Of a DNA stretch of 64,000 nucleotides, positions 47,475 through 55,807 are shown one piece after another. The stretch's first letter is position 1; the number at the start of each line of letters is the position of its first letter. The notes beneath the pieces were generated by a model. The model worked only from the letters and a program-made list of their open reading frames with translations. It searched no databases and was not told where the DNA came from. The position numbers and the translations under genes were made by a program. The DNA is from Geminicoccus harenae. GTDB taxonomy: Bacteria; Pseudomonadota; Alphaproteobacteria; Geminicoccales; Geminicoccaceae. The stretch lies in NCBI RefSeq assembly GCF_019800005.1, contig NZ_JABGCL010000002.1, forward strand, positions 1 to 64,000, written 5' to 3'.

Positions 47475-48350
47475 CTACCGCCGGTCCGGCCGGGTGGCCA
47501 GGGTCAGCGCCACCGCCACCGCGGCCACGCCGAGCAGCAGCGACCAGCCGATCGGCTCGCCCAGCGCCACCGCACCGGCCACCCCGGCCGCGACGGCATT
47601 GGTGGTGATCGCCATGGCCACGCGGGTAGGGGTGGTGCGCGCAATCGCCTCGGCCCAGAGCCAGTAGGCGAGCGCACCACCCACCAGGCCCACGTATAGC
47701 GCCACCAGCGCCTGGGCCCCGGTATAGTCCGCCAGCCCCGCCAGGCCGCCGTTCAGCCAGGCGATCAGGAACAGGATCGGCATCGACACCGCCATGCCCA
47801 GCGAGGTGAAGCGCAACGGGCCGGAGCGGACGATGAAGCGGCGCGACCAGATGTTGTAGAAGGCCAGGAACAGGGTGCCGCCCAGCATCATCAGGTCGCC
47901 CAGCCATGAATCGGCCGGCGCCTGGGCGAGCCCGCCCCAGAGCGCCACCGCCACCCCGCCCAGCGCGATCAGGGCCGCGATCGCCTTGCGCCAGGTGAAG
48001 CGCTCGACCCGCAGCAGGGCCGCCACCGCCATGGTCAGGAGCGGCAGGGTCGCCAGCGTCAGCGCCGCCCGTCCGGCGGTGGTGAACACCAGCGCCTGGT
48101 TCAGGATCACCGGGAACAGGACGAAGAACAGGATGCCCAGCAGCGCCACCACCGGCAGGTCGCGCAAACTGGGCCAGCGCTCCTGCTTCAGGCAGGCGAT
48201 CGGGAACAGCACCAGGACGCCGATGCCGAACCGGATCGCGGCCAGGGTGAAGGGGTCGGTGGATGGCGCCAGATAGCGGATGCCGGTGATCGCGGTGCCG
48301 CCGAACACGGCCGAGCCCACGCCCGCCGCGATGCCTAGGAGTTCGGACAA
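47475..48350 (-). CDS. DMT superfamily transporter (EamA family)
   Basis: This 291-residue integral membrane protein has about ten hydrophobic segments in two EamA repeats: one begins [21 protein letters not shown], the second around [20 protein letters not shown]. It ends in a short basic tail (TRPDRR). The best start is a TTG at 48350 giving [10 protein letters not shown]; no ATG fits the first helix. The substrate is not readable from sequence. It lies 88 bp after the GntR regulator and two genes from a sugar-acid kinase, so uptake or export of a related sugar acid is possible. Confidence 0.82.
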   Translation of the reverse strand: MSELLGIAAGVGSAVFGGTAITGIRYLAPSTDPFTLAAIRFGIGVLVLFPIACLKQERWPSLRDLPVVALLGILFFVLFPVILNQALVFTTAGRAALTLATLPLLTMAVAALLRVERFTWRKAIAALIALGGVAVALWGGLAQAPADSWLGDLMMLGGTLFLAFYNIWSRRFIVRSGPLRFTSLGMAVSMPILFLIAWLNGGLAGLADYTGAQALVALYVGLVGGALAYWLWAEAIARTTPTRVAMAITTNAVAAGVAGAVALGEPIGWSLLLGVAAVAVALTLATRPDRR

Positions 48351-48438
48351 GGAGGTTCCGGGTTCGAATGCGCAGGTGCCGCGGACCTGACCACGCCCGG
48401 GCGGTCGGGGCAATGGCCGGGCCGGCCGAAAGCTCCGA

Positions 48439-49152
48439 TCAGCCGGCCGTGGGCCGCGGTCCGTACAGGTCCGCCGAGCGGTCCAGATGCCGGACCATCG
48501 CCGCCTCGGCCCCCTCGGCGTCATGCGCGGCGATCCGGTCGATGATCTCGGCATGCTCGCGCAGGGTCACCTCCTCGTTGCCGGGCCAGATCAGCAGGTC
48601 GGTGCGGTGCGCCTGCAGCCAGCTCAGCATCGCCTCGCTGACCGCCTCGAAGATCGGGTTGCCGGAGATCCTGGTGATCTGCCGGTGGAACAGCATGTCG
48701 GCCCGGATGAAGGCGGGCACGTTGCCGATCTCCCGGCGCTGGGCCGCCAGCGCGTCGCGCAGCTGCACTATGTCCTCCGGCGTGGCCTGCTCGGCGGCAC
48801 TGCGCACCATGCCGCGCTCGAAGAAGCGCCGGGCCTGCTTGAGATGGTCGAGATTGGTGGGCGAGGCGTTCAGCAGCAGCTGGGCGGCCAGGTCCACCTG
48901 GCGGACCAGCGAGCGCGCGGTGATCTCGCGCACCTTGGCCCGCTCGCCATGGCTGATCTGGATCAGGCCGAGATTGGCCAGGGCCTGCATGGCCTCGCGG
49001 ATCGCCGGGCGGCCGACGCCGAAGCGCTCCATCAGCACCCGCTCGGAGGGGAGGGTCTCGCCGGTGCCGATCTCGCCGGAGGTGATCATGCCGGCCAGGC
49101 GGTCGAACACCTCGTCGGAGAGCTTGCGGCGGACGATGTGGTCGTTGGTCAT
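48439..49152 (-). CDS. GntR-family transcriptional regulator, FCD (FadR/NanR) type
   Basis: This 237-residue repressor-like protein has an N-terminal winged helix-turn-helix (about 8-75: KLSDEVFDRLAGMITSGEIG, LPSERVLMERFGVGRPAIRE) and a C-terminal all-helical FCD ligand-binding domain (about 85-225). The FCD domain has metal/ligand-type residues in ADMLFHRQITRISGNPIF and REHAEIIDRIAAHD. Its nearest styles are NanR and related sugar-acid regulators. It lies 26 bp after the kinase gene and probably controls the divergent kinase/RuBisCO-like promoter, where a palindrome is present. Confidence 0.9.
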   Translation of the reverse strand: MTNDHIVRRKLSDEVFDRLAGMITSGEIGTGETLPSERVLMERFGVGRPAIREAMQALANLGLIQISHGERAKVREITARSLVRQVDLAAQLLLNASPTNLDHLKQARRFFERGMVRSAAEQATPEDIVQLRDALAAQRREIGNVPAFIRADMLFHRQITRISGNPIFEAVSEAMLSWLQAHRTDLLIWPGNEEVTLREHAEIIDRIAAHDAEGAEAAMVRHLDRSADLYGPRPTAG

Positions 49153-49178
49153 GGTCCCGATCGAAGCCTGTCGCCGGA

Positions 49179-50486
49179 TCAGCCTAGGCCGTCCCGGATT
49201 CCGACGAAATAGTCGTCGCCGCCGATCTGCCCGCCCTTGAACGCCAGTTCCGGCCCGTCGCTGCCATCCGGGCGATGCGAACGGCACAAGGGCGAGCCCG
49301 GCGTGCGCGGCAGCGGCAGGCGCAGGGTAAGCGCCAGCACGCCCAGCTCGCCCAGCGCATAGCTGGATGTGTCGCCGCCGGCCACGACCGCGCGGGCGAG
49401 CCCGGTGGTGCGGATCAGCCGGTCCAGGATCCGGCCGAGCCGGCGGCCGAGCTCCGCCCGGCCGGCCTCGTCGACCGTGGCGGCGCTCTCCGGCCCGAGC
49501 GCGCTGGCCAGGATGACGCTCCTTCCGCCATCCAGCACCTCCAGCGCCGCCGCGACCGCGTGCTCGACCCCGCCTTCGCCCAGCAGTTCCTGCGGGCTGC
49601 GGGCCAGGAGCTGGAAGCCATGCGCCTCGGCATGGCGGATCTGGCGCTCGGTGGTCGGCGAAACGCTGCCCGACACCACGGCCAGCCGCTCGACGGCCCC
49701 GGGCGGCGCGAAGGTCGGGGCAGGCTCGAGCAGCCCCGCCTCCCGCCAGGCTGTCAGCAGCGCGTACTCGACGCCGGACGAGCCGACCACGAAGCGCGGG
49801 CGCCCCCGGGACAGGCGGGCGAGCTGCCGGCCCACTGCAAGCTGGCTCGCCCGGTCGGCGACGTCGAACAGGAGCACGGCGGCACGTTCGGCCAGCGCGT
49901 CGACCCGGGCATCCACGTCCGGCTGCTCCAGGGTCGGCAGGTCGACCAAGCCCAGCGACCGCTCCGTCTGCGCCGCCAGATGCCGGCGCAGGTCCGCTTC
50001 GGCCATCGGTGTTACCGGATGCCGGCTCATCACCGGGTGGCGGTCGATCCGGTAGACCTCGTCGCGATAGGCGGCGAAGAGCTGGCCCATGAAGGTGTAG
50101 CGGCGCAGCTGCGGCACGCCCACCACCACCGGCGTGCTGGCCTGGCCGAACAGGTCCGCGCCGATCTCCAGCGCCCGGCCGATGCTGCCGACCGTGGGTG
50201 CGCTGTCGAAGGTCGAGCAGACCTTGTAGTGGCAGACCGCTGCGCCTTGCCGGTGCAGCCAGGCGAACGCCGGCGGCAGGTACTGGTCCATCCAGGCGGG
50301 GCTCTGGCTGCGGCTGGTGCCCGCCAGCCCCACTGCGCCGAACCCGGAAAAGCGGCCCTGCTCCTGCTCGTCCGGCGGGCGGACGAACAGCACGGTCCGG
50401 ATGCCGGCCGAGCCCAGCGCCTCCAGCGCGTCGGTGGATCCGGTGAGGTCATCACCATAGAAGGAAAGCAGGGGTGGGGCGGCCAT
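49179..50486 (-). CDS. Four-carbon acid sugar kinase family protein (DUF1537; OiaK/OtnK-like)
   Basis: This 435-residue kinase has the DUF1537 N-terminal domain (SFYGDDLTGSTDALEALGSAG) and C-terminal nucleotide-binding domain (VVAGGDTSSYALGELGVLAL near 377, ELAFKGGQIGGDDYF near 418). Known members phosphorylate sugar acids such as tetronates, or 3-oxo-isoapionate (OiaK) in apionate catabolism. The divergent neighbour is a RuBisCO-like protein, the combination described for OiaK with OiaX or OiaT, so the 3-oxo-isoapionate role is the best inference. The ATG at 50486 gives the family N-terminus. Confidence 0.88.
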   Translation of the reverse strand: MAAPPLLSFYGDDLTGSTDALEALGSAGIRTVLFVRPPDEQEQGRFSGFGAVGLAGTSRSQSPAWMDQYLPPAFAWLHRQGAAVCHYKVCSTFDSAPTVGSIGRALEIGADLFGQASTPVVVGVPQLRRYTFMGQLFAAYRDEVYRIDRHPVMSRHPVTPMAEADLRRHLAAQTERSLGLVDLPTLEQPDVDARVDALAERAAVLLFDVADRASQLAVGRQLARLSRGRPRFVVGSSGVEYALLTAWREAGLLEPAPTFAPPGAVERLAVVSGSVSPTTERQIRHAEAHGFQLLARSPQELLGEGGVEHAVAAALEVLDGGRSVILASALGPESAATVDEAGRAELGRRLGRILDRLIRTTGLARAVVAGGDTSSYALGELGVLALTLRLPLPRTPGSPLCRSHRPDGSDGPELAFKGGQIGGDDYFVGIRDGLG

Positions 50487-50515
50487 CGTCCAGCACAGAT
50501 CGGCTCTTGACGAGC

Positions 50516-50536
50516 TAGGTATACTGATCATACCAG
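50516..50536. promoter_or_regulatory. Palindromic operator candidate between the kinase and RuBisCO-like genes
   Basis: GGTAT (518-522) and ATACC (530-534) form inverted arms around ACTGATC, within the 72-bp divergent intergenic region. FCD-type GntR regulators bind short palindromes, and NanR recognises GGTATA elements. A TTGACG hexamer on the plus strand (50507-50512) lies just upstream, so a bound regulator would cover the promoter spacer. Assignment to the regulator at 48439 is inferred. Confidence 0.5.
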
Positions 50537-50558
50537 TTCGCGTCAACCGGAGGATGAG

Positions 50559-51833
50559 ATGGCGGGCGGGCAGGCAGCAGACGGGATCCGGGTCACCTAC
50601 CGGATCGAGACGGCCGGGTCGATCGAGGCGCTGGCGGACAAGATCGCCAGCGACCAGTCGACCGGCACCTTCACCGAGGTGCCGGGTGAGACGGCGGAGC
50701 TGAAGGCGCGCTGCGCAGCCCGGATCGCCGCGATCCGGCGGCTGCCGGATACGGACCGCCCGGGCTTTCCCACGAACGAACCCGGGCCGTATCGGCGCGC
50801 CGACGTCGACATCCTGTTCCCCCTGGCGGTGGTCGGCACCGACATCGCGGCGCTCCTGACCATCTGTCTCGGCGGCGTGTTCTCCATCAAGGGCCTCACC
50901 GGCATCCGCGTCGTCGACCTCGACCTGCCGCCCGCGTTCATCCAGGCCCATCCCGGCCCGAAATTCGGCATCGAGGGCAGCCGGCGCCTGACCGGCGTGT
51001 GGGACCGGCCCCTGATCGGCACCATCATCAAGCCGAACCTGGGCCTCTCGTCCGATGACAGCGCCGCGATCGCCAGGGAGCTGGTCGAGGCGGGCGTCGA
51101 CTTCATCAAGGACGACGAGAAGCTGATGAACCCCGGCTACTCGCCGCTCGAAGCCCGGGTGAAGGCGGTGATGCCCGTGATCCTCGATCATGAGCAGCGC
51201 ACCGGCCGCAAGGTCATGTACGCGTTCGGCCTGTCCTCGGCCGACCCCGACCAGATGGCCCGCCACCACGACCTGATCGCCAAGGCCGGCGGCAATGCCG
51301 CGGTGGTCAACATCGTCTCGATCGGCCCGGCCGGCATGGCCTTCCTGCGCAAGCGCACCGAGCTCGTCCTCCACGCCCACCGCAACGGCTGGGACATCCT
51401 GACCCGCCACCCGGCACTGGGCTTCTCCTTCACCGTCTACCAGAAGATCTGGCGCCTCCTGGGCGTCGACCAGTTCCAGGTGAACGGCATCGGCGCCAAG
51501 TACTGGGAGCCCGACGAGAGCTTCGTCCAGTCCTTCAAGGACTGCAGCACGCCGATGCTGTCCCTCGCCGACCGCGCTCTGCCAGTCGTCTGCTCAGGCC
51601 AGTGGGGCGGCCAAGCGCCGGAGACCTATCGCCGGACCGGCCGCACCGTCGACCTCATGTACCTGGGCGGCGGCGGCATCGTCGGCCATCCCGGCGGCCC
51701 CGGTGCGGGCGTGCGCGCCATCCGCCAGGCCTGGGAGGCGGCGGTCCAGGACATCCCGCTGGAACAATACGCCAAGGCCCACCGCGAACTCGCCCAGTCC
51801 CTCGAGCGCTTCGGCGGCAAGGCGCCTGGCTGA
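50559..51833 (+). CDS. RuBisCO-like protein (form IV type; OiaX/OiaT-like)
   Basis: This 424-residue protein has the RuBisCO large-chain fold. Catalytic-region motifs are GTIIKPNLGLS (about residue 160; equivalent of Lys175) and VDFIKDDEKL (about 180-189; carbamylated Lys and Mg ligands). The loop-6 region is changed (NGIGAKYWEPDE near 308), so it is a RuBisCO-like protein and not a CO2-fixing enzyme. Next to a DUF1537 kinase, the likely role is acting on 3-oxo-isoapionate 4-phosphate (decarboxylase OiaX or transcarboxylase/hydrolase OiaT). The start has CCGGAGG upstream. No phosphoribulokinase or small subunit is near. Confidence 0.9.
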   Translation: MAGGQAADGIRVTYRIETAGSIEALADKIASDQSTGTFTEVPGETAELKARCAARIAAIRRLPDTDRPGFPTNEPGPYRRADVDILFPLAVVGTDIAALLTICLGGVFSIKGLTGIRVVDLDLPPAFIQAHPGPKFGIEGSRRLTGVWDRPLIGTIIKPNLGLSSDDSAAIARELVEAGVDFIKDDEKLMNPGYSPLEARVKAVMPVILDHEQRTGRKVMYAFGLSSADPDQMARHHDLIAKAGGNAAVVNIVSIGPAGMAFLRKRTELVLHAHRNGWDILTRHPALGFSFTVYQKIWRLLGVDQFQVNGIGAKYWEPDESFVQSFKDCSTPMLSLADRALPVVCSGQWGGQAPETYRRTGRTVDLMYLGGGGIVGHPGGPGAGVRAIRQAWEAAVQDIPLEQYAKAHRELAQSLERFGGKAPG

Positions 51834-51946
51834 GGGCTGGGTCGCGTTGCCGTGTGGCGGCGGGTTCGGGCCGGGGACACGCATTGCGGTTGGCCGACGC
51901 ACATGTCGGGTACAGGCACAGGCCGGCCCGTCCGGGGCGACCGAGG
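51834..51946. other. Spacer after the RuBisCO-like gene
   Basis: This is the first part of a 2.4-kb interval (51834-54220) without an intact gene of known family. No terminator hairpin of good quality was found directly after the RuBisCO-like stop. Confidence 0.4.
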
Positions 51947-52147
51947 TCATGGCACCCCGGGCGGCAAACCCTGCCGCTCCCGGCCCACATTGCCCTCGCG
52001 CAGGTAATCTCCGTCTGGAGGAACCTGCGCGAGGCCATCGCCGATCACGTAACAGGTGCCGGCATCGGCAGCATGAGCCGGCCCCAGAAGGCTAATGAAG
52101 AGAACAGGCATCCTGGCCAGAACGACGAGCCGGTAGAACACTTTCAT
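51947..52147 (-). CDS. Possible small secreted protein, probably degenerate
   Basis: A 66-codon frame begins MKVFYRLVVLARMPVLF and ends its hydrophobic segment with GPAHAADAGTCYVIGD, a good signal peptide with an AHA cleavage site and then a Cys-containing start of the mature part. CYVIGD is the sort of opening seen in short Cys-containing periplasmic proteins of alphaproteobacteria. After this, the sequence becomes Gly/Pro-rich and unlike such proteins, while another frame at the same place reads ITCARAMW, so a frameshift is possible. Function unknown. Confidence 0.3.
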   Translation of the reverse strand: MKVFYRLVVLARMPVLFISLLGPAHAADAGTCYVIGDGLAQVPPDGDYLREGNVGRERQGLPPGVP

Positions 52148-52800
52148 GCAGTCCATCTAGTCAGCGCGCCTGATCAAGGCCTGCCGGAAGATGTGGATGT
52201 GGTGCCCATGGAAGAGCAGCTGTCGACACTATTGTATGCACCAGTACCCTCGCCGTTCCTCCGAGACCAAGAGAGCCTTGAGCAAGATGAAGGTTGCGTC
52301 ATCGACTACCACATCCACAACGCCCTTCAAGGTACCTGCCAATTCGATGAGGCCGAGATCGGTGATATTATTGTAGGCGGATTCGCGCGGAGGAGCTACT
52401 TGAAAGCGTAGTTGGCTGCCGGTAGGGTAACTCCTGGTCGGTGATCCGGCCCGAAAGACCAAAGGCCCTTCACTCAGCGACGATGGTTCGCTTGTCCGAG
52501 GCGAGATGTCGTCACCTGTCGGCAACGGCAACCTGCGTCGGACCAGGTTGTCGTCGTCAGCCGAAAGGGACGACGGCCCGCTCTTTCAGGGATGGTCGTC
52601 GTTCCCCCCTCCTGGTTCGGCCTGCGCTTTGCTCGCGCGGCCCTCTGGAGCAGGTCATCGCCGGGTCCGAGAATTTCCCGCCTACGCTCATCGAATCGGT
52701 TCGCACGAGCCGATGTAGCGCCGAGCCGGCCGCATTGCCTGGCTCAGCTCCGTGCCGCACGGCTCGGGGCCTCAAAAATTGTCGTCAAAGTAGATAAAGT
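52148..52800. other. Non-coding or degraded DNA with lower GC content
   Basis: Frames exist on both strands (for example 52229-52531 on the minus strand), but none has a recognisable domain, and the base composition here is less GC-rich than in the neighbouring genes. It adjoins the broken IS5 transposase and may be part of the same acquired segment. I see no inverted repeat that I can call an IS end. Confidence 0.4.
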
Positions 52801-53475
52801 GATTGTAACTGATGGAGCCAATCGGCGCAACATGATCCGGCGCATGGCCGTGTAGATCATTGTCTCGCAGGTCTTGGGAGGACACTCGTAGACCTTGCTC
52901 AGGCGGCGTGACTGACCAAAACACGCAAAGGTTCGTTCGACGACCCATCATTGGTCACCAGGCCGATGATCCGTCTCCCGAAGGGACCGTGGTCAGCAGA
53001 TCGCGGAGGCGCCTGGATAGCACATTGAACTTGTTCTCTGGCTTCTCTTTCAGCCCATAGCGCCAGAGCTGAGTGTCCGGGTGGCGTGACCCGTCCACGC
53101 GCCAGCCGCGCGTCTCCACAGACGATGGGCAAAGATACCGGTGTAGGCGCCGTCTCCCCACACCAGTTCAAGCTAGGACGGCACCATGGCTGGCTCAGCT
53201 TCGATCAGCCGCTGGCCTCCGACACGGTCGTGCAGATTGGCTGCATGAACACGAACAAGGAGGAGCAGCCTCGTGGCGTAGACCAGGACATGGCGCTTTT
53301 GGCCCTTTGTCCTTCGCGCCCTATCATATCCTCACTCCGGACCGCCGACGCTGCTGCACTTCACCAGTTGGCGGTCGATGATTCCTGCCGGCGTTCAGCC
53401 GAGTGGGACGTGCTTGTCCAGCAGCGATTCAAGGAGTGCCTACTCTTCATCTGACAGGTCAGTCAGATACGAGCG
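52801..53475 (-). pseudogene. IS5 family (IS427-like) transposase, inactivated
   Basis: Translating the minus strand recovers pieces of an IS5/IS427-type DDE transposase in order: RSYLTDLSDEE, then a stop where the family has Trp (ALLESLLDK follows); TPAGIIDRQLVKCSSVGG; GYDRARRTKGQKRHVLV; LLLLVRVHAANLHDRV; LELVWGDGAYTG; FNVLSRR; WVVERTFACFGQSRRLSK; ETMIYTAMRRIMLRRLA. There are at least four in-frame stops, at least two frameshifts around 52950-53090, and roughly 80-90 residues missing between the first two pieces. The DDE residues Asp (IIDRQ), Asp (WGDGAY) and Glu (VERTF) are still legible. Clearly non-functional. Confidence 0.85.
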
Positions 53476-54220
53476 GCTGTGCGCAGGCGTGGCGGCAGTC
53501 TTCAGCAATCATGGACCGCCTGGCGCTACACGCATCCCCTTCCATGGCCCGCCATCGTTTCGAAGACCGTTCCAGCCCGACTGCGATGGTGGCGTTGGGA
53601 GCCGGGCGACAATCACTCCTTGCTGGCCTCGACCAGATGTTTGGGCCGGAGCGCCGACACACCCGCATGGCTGCAATCCGCACACCCACTCGGCCACCGG
53701 CATCTACAGGACAAACCAGCCGTATGGACGGGCCCCAATCCGTGTCGCCAGTTGGGGCCGCATTTCAGGCAACCGGTCGCACTGAGCGAGGCCGCTGCGC
53801 GTGTCATCGATCGCGCGCAGCACCCATGGACTTTAGGGCTGCGGCACAGGCTGTGCCGCCTCTGCGAGAGTTGGCGAGCGTCCATTCGTCGTTCCGAGCC
53901 GGCGCTGGCAACGCGCAATTTGGGATCGTTTCCGCTTCGCACGGCCGGAAGTCAGGTTTGCTCCCGCAGGTGAGTTGGCACCGAAACGCTGGCGGATCAG
54001 CCGCCAGTGTTCCGGCCTTGGCAGTTCCTGCAACATCCCGGCAGCCAGCATCGGACGATCCCCGGCTGGGTCAGGAGGCGCAGCGGGATCATTGAACCAA
54101 CTCCCCAGGCACTGGATCCTCAGGGCTGGCCTGCCGGACTGAGGGCCCAACCAGAGCGTGGCGCAATGGGCGGCGTCGCCGGGCTCGAAAATCGCATGCA
54201 GAAGGCGACAGCCGGCGTGA
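53476..54220. other. Unassigned DNA between the IS5 remnant and ptsH
   Basis: All six frames were read across these 745 bp. The longest frames (for example plus strand to 54095) have no family resemblance, no plausible ribosome binding site and composition typical of random GC-rich sequence. It may be debris of the insertion event. I see nothing functional in it. Confidence 0.4.
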
Positions 54221-54496
54221 CTACTCGTCGAAACCGCGCCCGATCAGTTCGGCGATGGCCGCCAGTGCCTGGCGGGCTTCCTGGCCGCGGGCGGAGAGGC
54301 GCAGGGTGGCGCCCTTGGCAGCACCCAGCATCATCAGGCCCAGGATCGAGGTGGCGGTGACCTCGGCATCGTCCTTGCCGACCACCACCACCGCGTCGAA
54401 CGTGTCGGCGAGCCGGACCAGTTTCGCGGCGGCACGCGCGTGCAGACCACGCGCGTTGCATACCCGAACCTCCACCGCCAGCCCGCTGTCCACCAT
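54221..54496 (-). CDS. ptsH: HPr family phosphocarrier protein
   Basis: This 91-residue HPr carries the active-site histidine in NARGLHARAAAKL (His19) and the regulatory serine in TATSILGLMMLGAAKG (Ser50), the residue phosphorylated by HPr kinase. Both sites being present fits the HprK encoded three genes upstream. In alphaproteobacteria this is a regulatory PTS without sugar permeases. It is the last gene of the kdsD-lpt-rpoN-hprK-rapZ-EIIA-HPr run, 19 bp after the EIIA gene. Enzyme I is not in the window. Confidence 0.94.
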   Translation of the reverse strand: MVDSGLAVEVRVCNARGLHARAAAKLVRLADTFDAVVVVGKDDAEVTATSILGLMMLGAAKGATLRLSARGQEARQALAAIAELIGRGFDE

Positions 54497-54515
54497 CGGC
54501 CCGCCTTCTGCTGCC

Positions 54516-54923
54516 CTAGCCCTTGTCGCCGCTCAGTATCTGGCTGGCAACCTGGATGTACTTGCGCCCGGCGTCCTGGGCGCTGCGGATTGCCTGCGGC
54601 AGGGTTTCCGTCCCGCGCACCATGGCGAGCTTGATCAGCATGGGCAGGTTGATCCCGCAGATCACCTCGACCTGCGGCCGGTCGGTGATGGAGATCGCGA
54701 GGTTGGAGGGCGTGCCGCCGAACATGTCGGTCAGCATGATCACCCCGCTGCCGGTGTCGACCTGCTTGACCGCCGCCACGATGTCGGCCCGGCGCCGCTC
54801 GATGTCGTCGTCCGGCTCGATCGAGATCGCCGCCACGTCCGGCTGCGGCCCCACCACATGCTCCATGGCCGCGACGAACTCGTCCGCCAGATGGCCGTGG
54901 GTGACGATCACCAGACCGATCAT
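54516..54923 (-). CDS. PTS EIIA component, mannose (EIIA-Man) family
   Basis: This 135-residue protein has the EIIA-Man fold. The phosphorylated histidine is in VIVTHGHLADEF (His9), and the second conserved segment is VIMLTDMFGGTPSNLA near 62. No EIIB or EIIC partner is nearby, so it serves as a regulatory phosphate acceptor from HPr. The ATG overlaps the rapZ stop by 4 bp, so its translation is coupled to rapZ. Confidence 0.94.
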   Translation of the reverse strand: MIGLVIVTHGHLADEFVAAMEHVVGPQPDVAAISIEPDDDIERRRADIVAAVKQVDTGSGVIMLTDMFGGTPSNLAISITDRPQVEVICGINLPMLIKLAMVRGTETLPQAIRSAQDAGRKYIQVASQILSGDKG

Positions 54924-55807
54924 GGCGTGCTCCCGGTCACGGCCACCGGTGCCACGGTGCGCGGGATGTCGCGGTGGTGGGTGCCCACCGCCCAGCCGGC
55001 ATCGCGCAACTGCGCGGACAAAGCCTCGGTCACGAACACCGAGCGGTGCTTGCCGCCGGTGCAGCCGATCGCGATGGTCAGGTACGACTTGCCCTCGGCA
55101 CGGTAGCGCGGGAGCAGGGGCAAGAGCAGGTTCACCAGCCGCTCCATGAACGAGGAGAAGTCCAGGTCGTTGGCGACATAGTCCTGCACCGGCCGGTCCA
55201 GCCCGGTCATCGGCCGCAGCACGTCGTCGTAATGCGGGTTGCGCAGGAAGCGCACGTCGAACACGAGGTCGGCCTCGCGCGGCAGCCCGTTGCGGAACGA
55301 GAAGGACATGACGTGGATCGCCAGGCGCTGTCCTTCGGCCGGGTCGAACAGGCCGGTGATAACCCGCTTGAGGTCGGCCGCGGTCAGTGCCGTGGTGTCG
55401 ACGATATGGTCGGCCAGCCCGCGCAGCGGGGCCATGATCTGCCGCTCGTGCGCGATCCCGTCCTCCAGCGACCGATCGAACGCCAGCGGGTGGCGGCGGC
55501 GGGTCTCGCTGTAGCGCCGGCGCAGCACCTCGTCGTCGCAGTCCAGGAACAGGAGGCGAACCTCGGCCACGCCGGAGCCGCGCAGCCGCTCCAGCCGCGG
55601 CATCAGCGCATCCACGTCGAAGGTGCGCGAGCGCGGGTCGATGCCGATCGCGACATCGGTCTCGAGCGGGTCCAGTGCCTGGACCAGCTTGCGCAGCAGG
55701 TTGATCGGCAGGTTGTCCACCGCCTCGAAGCCCAGGTCCTCCAGGACCTTGAGCGCGGTGGTCCGGCCGGCACCAGCCATGCCGGTGACGATGACGATCC
55801 GGTTCAC
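54920..55807 (-). CDS. rapZ: RNase adapter protein RapZ
   Basis: This 295-residue P-loop protein belongs to the RapZ (YvcJ) family, which in enterobacteria delivers the sRNA GlmZ to RNase E. Walker A reads GMAGAGRTT, with Arg in place of the canonical Lys; this variant is common in alphaproteobacterial members. Further markers are GFEAVDNLPINLL, the RSRTFDV region, VRFLRNPHYDDVLRPMTGLD and the C-terminal AIGCTGGKHRSVF that binds RNA/metabolite. It overlaps hprK and the EIIA gene by 4 bp each. Its target in this organism is unknown. Confidence 0.94.
   Translation of the reverse strand: MNRIVIVTGMAGAGRTTALKVLEDLGFEAVDNLPINLLRKLVQALDPLETDVAIGIDPRSRTFDVDALMPRLERLRGSGVAEVRLLFLDCDDEVLRRRYSETRRRHPLAFDRSLEDGIAHERQIMAPLRGLADHIVDTTALTAADLKRVITGLFDPAEGQRLAIHVMSFSFRNGLPREADLVFDVRFLRNPHYDDVLRPMTGLDRPVQDYVANDLDFSSFMERLVNLLLPLLPRYRAEGKSYLTIAIGCTGGKHRSVFVTEALSAQLRDAGWAVGTHHRDIPRTVAPVAVTGSTP

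Noticed and set aside
53403..54095. 230-codon plus-strand frame in the gene-poor interval
   Set aside because: No family resemblance and no ribosome binding site; its 5' end lies opposite the decayed transposase.
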